From positions 1-58,503 of the forward strand of contig NZ_CANMEZ010000016.1 of assembly GCF_947496985.1 (NCBI RefSeq): a stretch of 58,503 bases of DNA, in the 5' to 3' direction. The stretch comes from an uncultured Kordia sp. (GTDB lineage Bacteria > Bacteroidota > Bacteroidia > Flavobacteriales > Flavobacteriaceae). Below are positions 26,101-31,456 of this stretch, piece by piece. Within the stretch, counting starts at the first letter, position 1. The number at the start of each line of letters is the position of its first letter. The position numbers and the translations under genes are program-made. Below the pieces are notes generated by a model that was not told where the DNA came from, did no database searches, and saw only the letters and a list, made by a program, of their open reading frames with translations.

Positions 26101-29100
26101 AATTTTTGTATTGCATCATATTTCATCAGATGGTTGGTCAATTCCAATCTTTGTAAATGAATTAGAATCCTATTATGAAAGTCTTCTAAAAGGAGAAATA
26201 GCATCTTTAGAACCACTTCAAGTACAGTATGCCGATTACAGTATTTGGCAGCGCGAATACCTGTCAGGAGAAGTTCTGAAAAGTAAAATGGCCTATTGGA
26301 AAGAGAAATTAGAAGGTTCAAAACCATTGGAATTACCTACGGACTATGTACGTCCAGCGATTCAATCGATAGAAGGAAGAACATTTAACTTTATAATTGC
26401 TGGAGCAGCACAGCAAAAATTGCAAGAACTATCAAAAGCGAATGATGCAACGTTATTTATGACTTTATTAAGTATTTATAAAGTATTGTTATATCGTTAC
26501 ACAGGGAATTTAGATATAAGTGTAGGAACACCAATAGCAAATAGAGAACAAATAGAAATAGCTGGACTTATTGGCTTTTTCGTAAATACATTAGTGCTTC
26601 GAGACGAATTAGAAAGTGACGAATCTTTCTTATCACTACTAGAACAAGTAAAAGAAACTTGTTTAGATGCTTATGCACATCAAGATATTCCTTTTGAGCG
26701 AATTGTAGATCACTTAAAAATAGAAAGAGATCAAAGTCGTACTCCATTATTTCAAACACTTTTTGAAATGGAAAACAACGAAGAGGTAACAGGAATGAAT
26801 TTAGGCGAAAGCAAGCTAGAAGTGTTAGCACAAGAATTTACGGCTGCTAAATTTGATTTAACATTTAATGCAGAAGAAATGAATGATGGTATTATATGTT
26901 CTATAACATATGCAAAAGCCTTATTCAACGAAGAAAGGATTGCTAGAATGGCAAAGCATTTTGAAGAGTTATTACAATCAGTAATTGAAAATCCGAAAAA
27001 ATCTATTGGGTCTTTAAAAATGGTAGCTAACAATGAACTGCAAATATTAGAAAAAGAATACAATAAAACTGAAGTAGAATATCCTGCAGAGACATTACTA
27101 ACACTGTTTACAAAACAAGTAAATCAAAATCCAGAAGCAATTGCTGTAAAGTCAAAAGGACTCAGCTTAACGTACAAAGAACTAGATAATCAGTCGAGTC
27201 AATTGGCAAATTGTTTACAATCTGAATATAAGGTTGAAAAAGGAAACCATATTGGAATTTATTTAGATAGAAGCGAAAATTATATTCTGACAATATTGGG
27301 AATTTTAAAAACAGGTTGCGTATATGTTCCAATTGATACAGAATATCCAGCTTCACGTAAACAATACATATTAGAAAATGCAGAAATTAACTTATTGATT
27401 TCTGATACAAACTATATGTTTGAATTGGATTATTATAAAGGAACATTACTCACATTAGATGTTGGTTTTGAGTTAGATAAGTTTGATGTAGTACTGAAAA
27501 ATGAAGTCTCATTACAAGATACAGCCTATATAATTTACACTTCAGGATCAACAGGAAATCCAAAAGGAACACCAATCAAACATGAGTCGCTAGCGAATTA
27601 TATACAATGGGCAAGTAATTATTACATAGGAAAAGAACGTCAAGCTAATTTTGGATTATTTACCTCTCCATCATTTGATCTAACGATAACTAGTATCTTT
27701 TTACCGCTTGCAAATGGCGGGTCTATTGAAATATTTGAAGAAACAAAAGATACATTAACAGTCTTACATGATTATATTGAAAGTGGTATATGCTGTATAA
27801 AAATGACGCCTTCACATATAAGTTTACTCAAAGAAGTAGGCATTAAAAGTGACACGTTGGCAATAGCAATAATTGGAGGAGAAGAACTCAAAACGAATCA
27901 TGTAGAGATTTTAAAAGAAATCAATCCGAATATAAAAATCTTCAATGAATATGGACCTACAGAAGCAACAGTTGGTTGTATGGTTTATGAAGTAATAACT
28001 TCAGAAAACATTACAATTGGACTTCCAATAGCAAATACTGAAATTTATATAGTTGATGAGAATACGAATTTAGTTCCAATTGGAATTGCTGGAGAGTTGT
28101 GTATTAGTGGAAAAGGGCTTTCTGAAGGATATATAAATATGCCAGAATTAACACAGGGCAAATTTATTAAAAATCCATTTAGCGAAGGACAAACATTATA
28201 CAAAACAGGTGATTTAGCAAAACGATTAGTAGATGGAAACATTGAATATATAGGACGAATTGACAATCAAGTAAAAGTAAGAGGATATCGTATAGAACTG
28301 GGAGAAATAGAAAGTACAATTAACGCAATTCCAGAAATTTCCGAATCAGTAGTAATAGCTTTTGATGATCAAAAAGGAGGAAAGCAGTTAGTAGCATATG
28401 TAACTGCCTCTAAAGAAATTGGTAATAAAGTAATTCAGTCTACATTGGCGAAAAAGTTACCAGAATATATGATTCCAAAACTATATATGCAATTAGATGT
28501 ATTTCCATTAACTACAAATGGTAAAATTGACAAAAAAGCATTGCCAGTTCTGGAAACTACAGATTACCTAAGAGGAAAGTATGAAGTGCCAAGTTCTCCA
28601 ATTGAAATTGAATTGGCAACTATTTGGGAAAATTTACTCAAAGTTGAGAAAGTTGGAATTCATGATAATTTCTTTGAACTAGGCGGAGATTCTATCAAAG
28701 CAATTCAGTTAGTTAGTAAAAGTAAAATGCTAGGCTATAATTATACAGTTGGAGATCTTTTTAGTAATCAAACCATTGCTAAAATTACACAACATATAGA
28801 AAGTAATATAACTAATGTAGAAAAATTAGATGTCTCAGAAGACGATGTGTCGTTGCATTCAATCCAAAAAGAATTATTTGAGAAAGAAGATAATCACTTA
28901 GTATTATTTCAATCTGGTGAAAATAAAACGCCAATATTCATGATTCCACCTCTTGGAGGAACAAGTTATGTTTTGGAAAATTTCGCTGGTCAATTCAGTG
29001 ATAAAAGGCCTATTTATGGAGTAGAAATGGAAGGAATTTTTGAAGGTGAAGAAGCTTTGACTAATATGGAAGCAATAGCAGCTAAAAACATAGAACGAAT

Positions 29101-29719
29101 CAAAGTGGTGCAGCCAAAAGGACCATACATTCTAGCAGGATATTCTTTTGGAGGACTTGTCGTATTTGAAATGGCAAAACAATTAGAAAATGAAGGAGAA
29201 GAAGTTTTAGGAATCTTGTTAGATAGAGGCGCATATGTGAAAGACGATGAAGTTATGTCGGAAACGGAAGTGAAAACAACAGCAATTGCAGGAATCAGTG
29301 ATGAAATCAAGCAGGCGACTCAAGATCACAAACTAAATGAAGGTTGGGAAACAGACTTAGCGACTCAATTAGATGTAGACGATGCTAACAAATCGTGGGC
29401 AACGATACTGGAATATATGAAAACCAATCATGTAAAATTACCTAGTAATATTAATCACATGGGAAGAATATTCAAACTATTCCTCATCAATATAACTCTT
29501 GATTACACTGTAACAGGAAACATTAAAAATATGATTTTAATAAAAAGTGAAAATAAAGAACTTGAAAACGAAGACTCAGCATATTTACGATGGGATCACT
29601 TAAATCAAGAAGTTCATCTTATTCAAGCAAAAGGAGATCATCAAACAATGCTTCAAGGTGAAAATGGAAAAGCACTTGCAACCGAAATTCAAATCAAAAT
29701 AAACAATCTCCTTAAATAG
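5141..29719 (+). CDS. Giant seven-module NRPS with terminal thioesterase
   Basis: 8192 residues. Order: TubC-like docking domain (about 8-65), then C-A-PCP modules and a thioesterase. Pockets read by eye, with approximate A-domain bases: M1 6745-8010 DFWNIGMVH, Thr; M2 10010-11270 DVWEMNVDD, unassigned, acidic; M3 13145-14410 DVWHISYID, Ser; M4 16290-17540 DVSHVGAVC, unassigned; M5 19430-20640 DAWALGNVV, Leu, followed by an epimerase (21165-22540, HHLGIDGVSW); M6 23950-25190 DILQLGLIW, the canonical Gly code; M7 27075-28310 DLTKIGEVG, Asn. C domains of M1, M3, M4, M5 and M7 have HHI(A/S)SDGWS (LCL-like). M6 follows the epimerase and has HHILWDGWS. M2 has HHAIIDGWS and belongs to an atypical class. 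PCP cores are GGDS in M1, M5 and M7 and GGHS elsewhere. The thioesterase (from about 28880) has GYSFGG with Ser8002 and a late GDH, so this protein releases a peptide. Residue calls are predictions from memory of published codes. M4/M5 and M6/M7 share a long near-identical segment. Confidence 0.97.
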   Translation: MTYNITDKKSDILDLLLEAKEQGISIFLEDGKVRLKVREGVELSDIFLKRLKEEKDRIKQFLESEAGQYRESSYVKNEIKPYDRSKTIKIPLSFEQERLWFINKLQGSIAYHIPGILRIKGELDIDILSKSVKTLVDRHESLRTVFKDDEGIGYQQIISCDGFKIDYVTELKEGISLSNYIEKVIATPFDLENDYMLRATVVKENESIHTLILVLHHIASDGWSIPIFVEELETCYQSLLKGENIQLPPLPIQYADYSIWQREYLSGAVLAEKLGYWENKLKDAPRLELPLDFTRPAVQSSAGAMHFVTLSEKITAALNKLSHDNGTTMFMTLLSIYKVLLYKYTNQIDISVGVPIANREQEEIAGLIGFFVNTIVFRDIINTDESFTSLLQKVKETCLSGYAHQEIPFAKIVDHLEIDRDQSNNPLFQTMFSFQNNREISDISLGESPIEVVSRELVTSQFDLTFSAKQESETQLAIAIDYSTTLFKKETIARMAMHFEQLIKSIVQNPNGSIASLKMLMDEEKDQFLEELNSTAVKYPKDKTVVSLFSEHVSTSPNAIAVVYEDQKITYKELDERSNQLAHYLIEKGVKDETFVPICVERSLDMIVGMLGIVKSGGVYVPIDPSYPQDRVDFILNDLQAKIVVTKQAFTEFFNENIHVISLDTSLEILESYPLEATENTITPTQLLYVIYTSGTTGIPKGVLITHENVVRLFYNENSLFDFNKNDAWSMFHSYNFDFSVWEMYGAILFGGKLVIVPKSYTKDPELFGNLLVNEGVTILNQTPSSFSVLQESVLQNTLDLQVRYVIFGGEALHPQIVRNWKDTYVDCKMINMYGITETTVHVTYKEITNKEIESNQSNIGVPIPTLGCLILDDLQKLVPIGVQGELYVTGAGVARGYLNREKLTNERFVTLNIGGEERRYYRSGDLAKINTYGEYEYLGRKDDQVKIRGYRIELGEITATLDKLEAVKQSIVVVREDKGSKQLVAYIVVEKTIDSKIIQEQLATQLPEYMVPKLFITLDVFPLTSNGKINKKALPVPDDTDYQTTEYVAPTTEIEQRLAQVWQTQLEIESVGIYDNFFELGGDSIKIIRLISVINKHYNTNISIAKFYQSPRIVSLVELIKNENEEDRTSVYLTIEQELEATALSVRNSYPKQETIENVYPMSDIQIGMLLTSEMMRLNGELGVYHDQMLSEIGKVDAIIMEKALALMVKKHEILRTSLHLYDFIKPVQIVHKEIEININTHNLLDKSNKEQEEYINEFLRKEREENTFDVAKAPLWRLDLFEVGISNSVSLFQTHHAIIDGWSDKSLRTELMQTYLTLEKDENYQLAPLAIGIKESVISDLMELRNEQSITYWKNTLADYKRLDIFEDESYYHETNKVYDSEFLKEILAKCKKDHITPKDLFFAGYLYALSLFSLEKDVTIGMVSHRRPIAEDGDKLLGCFLNTVPFRFKLDTVRNDSWLVYVKAIEASLQELKGKDRFSLLEISKLHNESSENNPFFDVMFNYVDFHVINELLENKEFERHISEKEAKQLEINEFERTNTFLDVTVGLTVNELTLTTRLTKKMKSGHSLEDIVNYFDNFLNNYLKNSEAKVNSNAIIPRKEKVQLLETFNKKSVVYSKEKNAVTVFEEQVEKTPNSIAVIFEGEQFTYQDINERANQLAYYLQDQGVKKGNQVVFYMNRGVDYLISMLGVWKVGGCFIPLSTDFPLERNQQIIAQTDKKFVVSTNDLQESISGLTENENILYVNNSQQEIYSKENINISLSGDTLSYIIFTSGSTGTPKGAMVEHQGMLNHLYAKINDFSIDESSNIAQTATQVFDVSIWQYMTALLVGGKTTVLVGDDAWNPKQLLANVEIHEITILESVPTHFSILLDHLESETEKPSLPSLTMLMMNGEGLPPVYCQRWFELYPSIAMSNVYGPTECSDDITHYIFTEVSETWQGYVPIGKPIQNMKMYIVDADMQLLPKGVIGELCTSGVGVGQGYLKREDLTRNIFIDNPFESGTKLYKTGDLAKWLPDGTIEFIGRKDSQVKIRGNRIELGEIEVVMQGAPGILQGVVMVREDASLNKRLVGYIETNETYDEEKLQQYLEDRLPVYMVPTLFIEIDAMPLTPSGKIDRKALPNVDVSSLIQSNYTIPSTKEEISLVKIWEELLNIEKIGIDDNFFKLGGHSLLAIRLVSQIQTELGISISIRDVFTFPTIKELGKIISEGTSSLVPSITLTERPKRIPLSYAQERLWFIDQLQGSVAYHIPAVLKIEEPLNTEVFSKAMNALVTRHESLRTIFKEEKGIGYQSIMDSNGFKVNYVTELPAETTLDEFIANESLRAFDLSSDYMLRVTLISNTDSSQILILVLHHIASDGWSIPILEKELGAYYQSFIVGENVELAPLSIQYSDYSIWQRNYLSGETLSSKLAYWRSKLEGALPLELPIDYARPSIQSTEGKLYSFALNKKLAESLYQISQDHGATLFMTLLSIYKVLLYRYTGQKDISVGTPIANREQEEIAGLIGFFANTIVLRDEIVVESSFSKLLSQVKETCLAGYMHQDVPFEQIVDDLNLERDQSRTPLFQTLFVLHNNEEITEVSLGDSPVASIATEHVSAKFDLTFNFKETSDGIFVDVEYATALFKEETIIRMSEHFETLVQSIIVNTEKEISSLVMIGEKEKHTLLNNFNDNVTLYPQEKTVVDYFREQVLKTPNAIAIVFEGKELTYKELDKRSNQVVQYLKSNGVAQNNLVPICIERSLEMHIGILGILKHGSAYVPIDSKNPIERIKFILDDVEAKIILTDSSLSEVFENTGIPLLYLDNLEEIDQSIKVIENVILPSQLAYVIYTSGTTGTPKGVKNAHSGLLNRLLWMQEDVNITSKSVLIQKTPYVFDVSVWELLMPLISGCKLIITSPEGHKDPIYLQEIIEKHQVNLIHFVPSMLAIFIEAVKVKECSSLQNIICSGEVLPVQMVKDFKAKFSNIGIRNYYGPTEAAIDVTAINLTNEDYNVRIPIGKPVANTSIYIIGENFELSPIGVSGELLIGGIQVSEGYVNREELTKKKFITSPFKEEERLYKTGDIARWLPDGNIEYIGRKDDQIKLRGYRIELGEITAALDQIEEIKQSIVVVSEDKGNKQLIAYIIAEENINTIIIRETLATQLPEYMVPKLYITIDTFPLTTNGKIDKKALPAFDASVYQQESYIAPANEIEEKLVTIWQELLNIEKIGTHDNFFKLGGHSLLAIRLVSHVQSIFGVTITVRDIFTTPTIVNLVKTITEGKVSNIPAITVRERPAHIPLSYAQERLWFIDKLQGSNQFHLSGVLRIDGELNITLFSEAIKVLIQRHESLRTVFKEHEGIGYQYVLEGDDYEVSYISKSSEEKIDANFINDTIVKAFDLANDYMLRTVVVKESATNHVLILVVHHIASDGWSLPILVKELEIVYQSLLNGEKIPLEPLPVQYADYSIWQREYLSGEVLEMKLAYWLEKLKGAAPLELPTDFPRPEIQSMKGSMYRFSIDKELLGALNQLSKDNDATLFMTLLSIYKVLLYRYSGQLDISVGTPIANREQLEVSKLIGFFANTVVLRDIFTSELSFTDLLAQVKQTCLNSYTYQDVPFERIVDHLGIERDQSRSTLFQTEFVFQNNEEISEMNLGESQLEMLQTEHTSSQFDILMNAQETPFGLAIGFEYATALFKKETIIQMALHFEQLIRSIIKDANQSISSLEIVNNEAKQQLLETFNATKVVYVKEQTVIDLFEEQVQRVPNATALICENKTLTYKELNEKSNQFAHYLKEEYNIKANDLVGVMMNRSEWAIISILGILKAGAAYVPIDIEFPESRKQFIVEESGLKVLIINSDSLFDVLEFDTKIISIDIEFATFSENETSKSNLKLEKSLSDLAYIIYTSGSTGDPKGVMVAHESFTNMVSDHSNRFNITEEDCVSQFTSFSFDVSASEIFMSLISGSCLVMLNKSLIEDGELFVSYLKEKNVTIAHIPPSYLISLDVQKLTFIRVLVVGGEAPNLDVILECAKNSDVYNAYGPTECTVCSTIYKVASNTQYSSQLPIGKPISNTQVYILDQEEQIVPKGVIGELCIAGTGLTKGYLNQPELTAEKFISNPFKEGERLYKTGDLAKWKADGNIEFIGRKDHQVKIRGYRIELGEIEAALEQLEDVQQSAVVARENEAGIKELVAYITLKNEVEVDNLKATLHERLPEYMVPKVYVKLESFPLTTNDKIDRKNLPDPEVSAYTTAIYVAPETKEEIQLVTIWQELLNIEKIGIHDNFFELGGHSVLAIRLVSHVQSKFKIAFNVKDVFDAPTLAEMAMTILKGKSIEVPPIVVAERPKYVPLSFAQERLWFVDKLQGSIAYHMPEVMRIKGELDITILSQAVKSLVNRHESLRTVIKEHEGIGYQHLLTSDNFEVNYIPELPIDVASFIENETTKAFDLANDYMLRVTVLKEDEANHVLIFVLHHISSDGWSIPIFVNELESHYESLLKGEIASLEPLQVQYADYSIWQREYLSGEVLKSKMAYWKEKLEGSKPLELPTDYVRPAIQSIEGRTFNFIIDGAAQQKLQELSKANDATLFMTLLSIYKVLLYRYTGNLDISVGTPIANREQIEIAGLIGFFVNTLVLRDELESDVSFLSLLEQVKETCLEAYTHQDIPFERIVDHLKIERDQSRTPLFQTLFALQNNEEVTGMNLGESKLEMLAQEFTAAKFDLTFNAEEMNDGIICSITYAKALFNEERIAGMAKHFQQLLQSIVENPENAIGSLKMITDTEQLDLLNLSKGIAVNYPKEKTIVSLFSEQVKMTPNAIAVVFENNEMTYKDLDEKSNQIANYLQKKGFVEGALIPICMERSTELVVGILGILKSGGTYVPIDPTYPKARIEFILKDISAATVLTQKELIPIFSGMNEKLQTVILDGLQICKNESKLNVKANISANSLAYIIYTSGTTGIPKGVMISHKNVHNLSSWHQHTYELTNTSKALLFSGISFDASVWELFPYLLSGGCVFPIQESVRLDIEYIVNFINNHKITHAYIPTALYTSISNTQSSLAGVKLLLGGEALKMSELLENVEIYNNYGPTESTVVATYHKVIELNGVIPIGKPIDNIQTYILDENLELVPKGVTGELCIGGDGLAQGYLNQPELTAEKFISNPFKEGERLYRTGDLVKWQVDGNIEFIGRKDDQVKIRGYRIELGEISSVLEEIEAVSQSVIMVKEGDSGNKQLVAYVISESEIDNKILQKELAAKLPDYMVPRLYMQLESFPLTANGKIDKKALPAVDDSVYQTGVYVAPSNHIEEQLVDVWQELLGIEQIGVTDNFFELGGDSIKAIQLVSRSKSLGIHYLVKDIFSHQTISEIASHLREASEIIQEEGILEGELVLHPIQKQFFDTNYKAYNHYNQSVLLGISKSITEEVLSEAIAKLVAHHDVLRLQYTYKEGAKYPVQSYGVYEKQKLITEEVNSLEEVTSICNKYQVDLDILKGDLTRFVWIKTSDEEKENRLFIGVHHLGIDGVSWRILLEDLTNILEGFNEGKQAVLPEKGTSYRQWTNRLNDYADSLVLKEEYKYWKKVLASYTPLPVDIEYDESISFKEVISYNVSLDTETTESLIKDIHGVYGTEINDILLSGLSIALNGWSDTEKMVIGLEGHGREDLFEGIDLNRTLGWFTTVYPICLDIRGKEELGLLIADVKDMLRGIPNKGIGYNVLRYLGKEEVQETLDRDYQEIVFNYLGSFDNSVSKEEDGLISFASESAGETTSIENAYSHKMSVNSMIVNGCLQLDWSYDSKRYNKESIEALANKYIQSLKDIISHCKTIDYKIKTSSDYSLPLSVTNKKLLNFKSGLNRQEEIIDIYPLSPLQEGLLFHSLYGSEDSGAYVVQFQCDLVGSFSKELFSKSWAYLIKKHTILRTAIFAEGLELPVQSVYSSVKTPIIEIDYSTLSKEELSISLEEFLEKDKAAGFALEKAPLFRVTLINMGEGRTRMVFTNHHILWDGWSLSNLMHSFMSCYFKLENENILPDLPLDNYGAHIRQISSNNNNEGLAYWRDYLSSITSPTYLPFINDVSKRNKIFGNKEKEFVFREDIQSFTEKHHITVNTLIQGVWSYLLSKYTGQEDVVFGATISGRASEKEHIEKKVGLYINTIPVCSSIDGSVEIVDWLQELQKGHTTGREEYGYLPLSSIESQSSIKGTLFDSLLIFENYPAEEISSEESGSSNAQFMIENAKGIESTNYTISLFIIPSSEGITIRFGYNDGVISDETIGMIQGHLEELLNSFLSGVTKVNELNYLPNEEQYQLIEGFNETTVAYPKDKTVLDYFKEQVSKSPESIAVIFEDSQLTYKELDDLSNQLGNHLIALGVTKETLIPICLERSLNMIISILGILKSGGTYIPIDPKYPKDRIDFMLEDLSAKIILTTRAFAGLFTDVKSERLTVFIDDLPNISESSKEPLSVTVDANQLAYIFYTSGSTGTPKGVMIEHQSLLNFILSMATTINRDSVKLLSVTEFTFDISILEFFYPLVSGGELLISSTNTTKDPAALSKLIVEFDPTCIQATPSRWHMLKEYGWNYQKDITLLSGGEPISKEVAKYLLEQGTEVWNLYGPTETTIWSCEYQLINADNISIGKPISNTQVYILDQEEQIVPKGVIGELCIAGDGLAKGYLNQPELTAEKFISNPFKEGERLYKTGDLAKWKADGNIEFIGRKDHQIKIRGYRIELGEIEAVLDQLIEIKQSVVLAIEDTSGNTQLVAYFSGELEMDTKVLQTKLATKLPEYMVPKLYMQLESFPLTTNGKIDRKSLPNPDASAYTTAIYVAPETEEEIQLVTIWQELLNIEKIGIHDNFFELGGHSVRAIRLVSHVQSKFKIAFNVKDVFDAPTLAEMAMTILKGKSIEVPPIVVAERPKYVPLSFAQERLWFVDKLQGSIAYHMPGVMRIKGELDITILSQAVKSLVNRHESLRTVIKEHEGIGYQHLLTSDNFEVNYIPELPIDVASFIENETTKAFDLANDYMLRVTVLKEDEANHVLIFVLHHISSDGWSIPIFVNELESYYESLLKGEIASLEPLQVQYADYSIWQREYLSGEVLKSKMAYWKEKLEGSKPLELPTDYVRPAIQSIEGRTFNFIIAGAAQQKLQELSKANDATLFMTLLSIYKVLLYRYTGNLDISVGTPIANREQIEIAGLIGFFVNTLVLRDELESDESFLSLLEQVKETCLDAYAHQDIPFERIVDHLKIERDQSRTPLFQTLFEMENNEEVTGMNLGESKLEVLAQEFTAAKFDLTFNAEEMNDGIICSITYAKALFNEERIARMAKHFEELLQSVIENPKKSIGSLKMVANNELQILEKEYNKTEVEYPAETLLTLFTKQVNQNPEAIAVKSKGLSLTYKELDNQSSQLANCLQSEYKVEKGNHIGIYLDRSENYILTILGILKTGCVYVPIDTEYPASRKQYILENAEINLLISDTNYMFELDYYKGTLLTLDVGFELDKFDVVLKNEVSLQDTAYIIYTSGSTGNPKGTPIKHESLANYIQWASNYYIGKERQANFGLFTSPSFDLTITSIFLPLANGGSIEIFEETKDTLTVLHDYIESGICCIKMTPSHISLLKEVGIKSDTLAIAIIGGEELKTNHVEILKEINPNIKIFNEYGPTEATVGCMVYEVITSENITIGLPIANTEIYIVDENTNLVPIGIAGELCISGKGLSEGYINMPELTQGKFIKNPFSEGQTLYKTGDLAKRLVDGNIEYIGRIDNQVKVRGYRIELGEIESTINAIPEISESVVIAFDDQKGGKQLVAYVTASKEIGNKVIQSTLAKKLPEYMIPKLYMQLDVFPLTTNGKIDKKALPVLETTDYLRGKYEVPSSPIEIELATIWENLLKVEKVGIHDNFFELGGDSIKAIQLVSKSKMLGYNYTVGDLFSNQTIAKITQHIESNITNVEKLDVSEDDVSLHSIQKELFEKEDNHLVLFQSGENKTPIFMIPPLGGTSYVLENFAGQFSDKRPIYGVEMEGIFEGEEALTNMEAIAAKNIERIKVVQPKGPYILAGYSFGGLVVFEMAKQLENEGEEVLGILLDRGAYVKDDEVMSETEVKTTAIAGISDEIKQATQDHKLNEGWETDLATQLDVDDANKSWATILEYMKTNHVKLPSNINHMGRIFKLFLINITLDYTVTGNIKNMILIKSENKELENEDSAYLRWDHLNQEVHLIQAKGDHQTMLQGENGKALATEIQIKINNLLK
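17247..19312 (+). repeat. Mosaic duplication in the giant NRPS, copy 1
   Basis: The C-terminal part of A4 (17247-17549) and the PCP4-C5 region (about 17729-19312) match 24897-25199 and about 25379-26962 at a constant 7650-bp offset. Between these blocks lies a diverged patch of about 180 bp. Further small diverged patches occur near 17771-17800 and 19108-19130. Confidence 0.92.
24897..26962 (+). repeat. Mosaic duplication in the giant NRPS, copy 2
   Basis: Counterpart of 17247-19312, covering the C-terminal part of A6 (Gly), PCP6 and C7. The A-domain cores upstream in the two modules have different pocket codes, so the shared segment begins inside the A domain, after the specificity-determining core. 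Confidence 0.92.
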
Positions 29720-29768
29720 TAGAATTAATCATTTCAAAAAAATAAATTATAATTTAAATTAACATAAA

Positions 29769-31424
29769 ATGAAAAACACATCGGAAGAAATCAAAGATCA
29801 TGATGAAGTTTATGTTGTTGCTAATTTGGCTGTAGAAACCTTAGTTGAAGGTTGGTATGCATGGTCGCATCTTATAAGCCCAGCTACCGCAGCGTTAAAT
29901 ATTAAAAACAGACATTTAAAAATCATCGATTCGTACATTCAAAACCCGCGAATTCATGCAGCTGCAGTAAAAACACCAAAAATGTTGGGAGGACCGTTCA
30001 TTGACTATGATGGAAAACGTGTTGATGAAATACAAGAATTACGTGACAGTACTATAAAAAACTGTGCAGTTCAGCTAGAATTATGCGATGCCATTGCAGA
30101 ACTAAATGAAATGTTAGCTAATGAAGCAACAGGATATTCAATGGAACCATTGTATGAAAAAGTACCAGAGAGTCTAAAAGGTATGGTAGAGTTAATTTAT
30201 GATCTTAACAACAACCCTTCATTCCGTTTCTTTGAACCGTTACTATATGCTTCAAAATTTTATGATGAATCCATACAATCTGTAAACCTATTTTGTATAG
30301 AAGACGATGACTCTCGTTCATTTGTATTAAGTACACCAAGATTACCAGATCCTAAAGTACTGAACTTTAAAATTCCATTACGATCTACTGTAATAGATGA
30401 ATTATTCAAAGCAGAACGTACACCAAGAGCTTATGGAGAATTAAAAGCATTATTTAACATTACAGAAGAACAAGAAGCTGTATTCAAAACATTTTTCACC
30501 AAAGAAGCTCCAAAAAAATATGAACCATATAACGGAGATGGTGTATTAACACGTTACTTTGGTCACGCTTCTATTCTGGCAGAAACGAAAAATACAAGCG
30601 TATTAGTAGATCCAGTAATAAGTTATGGATATGAATCAGATATTTCTAGATATACCTATTCAGATTTACCAGAAGAAATTGATTACGTATTAATTACACA
30701 CAATCACCAGGATCATATTTTGTTTGAAACACTATTAAGAATTCGTCACAAAGTGAAAAAAATCATCGTGCCAAAAAGTAATGGTGGTGGACTTCAAGAT
30801 CCGAATATCAAACTGATGTTGGAAAAAATAGGGTTTGACAATATCATAGAAATTGGAGAATTAGAAACCTTACATTTCCAAGATTGTACTATTACAGGAA
30901 TTCCATTCTTAGGTGAGCATTCAGATTTAGATGTACGTAGTAAGCTATGTCATATGGTAAACTTTGTAGATAATTACAAAATGTTATTCGTAGCAGATTC
31001 TTGTAATATAGAACCAAAATTATATACTAGAATACAAGAAATGTATGGAGATGTAGATGTATTATTTGCAGGAATGGAATGTGAAGGAGCGCCATTATCT
31101 TGGTTATACGGACCATTACTTCCAAACACAATGGATAGAAACAAAGATCAAACTAGAAGATTATCTGGTTCTGACTATGATGAATGCAAATCTTTAATTG
31201 ATATTTTCAGTCCGAAACACGTATTCATTTATGCGATGGGAATGGAACCTTGGTTAAAATACATTAGTTCTATAAAATATACGGATGAATCATTCCCAAT
31301 TATTGAATCGAACAGAATTTTAGAACATTGCAAAACTATTGGTGTAGATGCTGAACGTCTTTACGGCGAAAAAACATTAGAATACAAAATTGGAGGAAAG
31401 CTTGAAGCTGTCCATGCTGAATAA
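29769..31424 (+). CDS. CmlA-type diiron beta-hydroxylase acting on carrier-bound amino acids
   Basis: 551 residues. The first ~250 residues resemble the N-terminal domain of CmlA, the chloramphenicol-pathway enzyme (Trp-rich start, SHLISPATAALN, later GGPF). The rest is a metallo-beta-lactamase fold with HNHQDH (His311, His313, Asp315, His316), GEHSD (Glu383) and VADS (Asp410). In CmlA this fold holds an oxygen-activating di-iron site, and the 72-residue gap from the first His to the Glu equals the CmlA spacing as I recall it. Family knowledge: CmlA-like enzymes hydroxylate the beta-carbon of an aminoacyl group on a PCP. FrsH of the FR900359 pathway does this on leucine. Which module is served here cannot be read from sequence; the Leu module and the Val/Ile module are candidates. 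It lies 49 bp after the thioesterase-bearing NRPS and 32 bp before the PPTase, probably co-transcribed. A plain beta-lactamase or glyoxalase is excluded by the N-terminal domain. Confidence 0.88.
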   Translation: MKNTSEEIKDHDEVYVVANLAVETLVEGWYAWSHLISPATAALNIKNRHLKIIDSYIQNPRIHAAAVKTPKMLGGPFIDYDGKRVDEIQELRDSTIKNCAVQLELCDAIAELNEMLANEATGYSMEPLYEKVPESLKGMVELIYDLNNNPSFRFFEPLLYASKFYDESIQSVNLFCIEDDDSRSFVLSTPRLPDPKVLNFKIPLRSTVIDELFKAERTPRAYGELKALFNITEEQEAVFKTFFTKEAPKKYEPYNGDGVLTRYFGHASILAETKNTSVLVDPVISYGYESDISRYTYSDLPEEIDYVLITHNHQDHILFETLLRIRHKVKKIIVPKSNGGGLQDPNIKLMLEKIGFDNIIEIGELETLHFQDCTITGIPFLGEHSDLDVRSKLCHMVNFVDNYKMLFVADSCNIEPKLYTRIQEMYGDVDVLFAGMECEGAPLSWLYGPLLPNTMDRNKDQTRRLSGSDYDECKSLIDIFSPKHVFIYAMGMEPWLKYISSIKYTDESFPIIESNRILEHCKTIGVDAERLYGEKTLEYKIGGKLEAVHAE

Positions 31425-31456
31425 TAAAAACGTTATCACAACTACATTTACATAAA

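Noticed and set aside
17247-26962. Long internal repeats as mobile elements or a CRISPR-like array
   Set aside because: Both copies are in-frame NRPS domain sequence without terminal repeats, transposase or spacers.
30660-31000. HNHQDH metallo-beta-lactamase motif suggesting a resistance beta-lactamase
   Set aside because: The long CmlA-like N-terminal domain, the GEHSD segment and the location in a NRPS operon fit a diiron hydroxylase.
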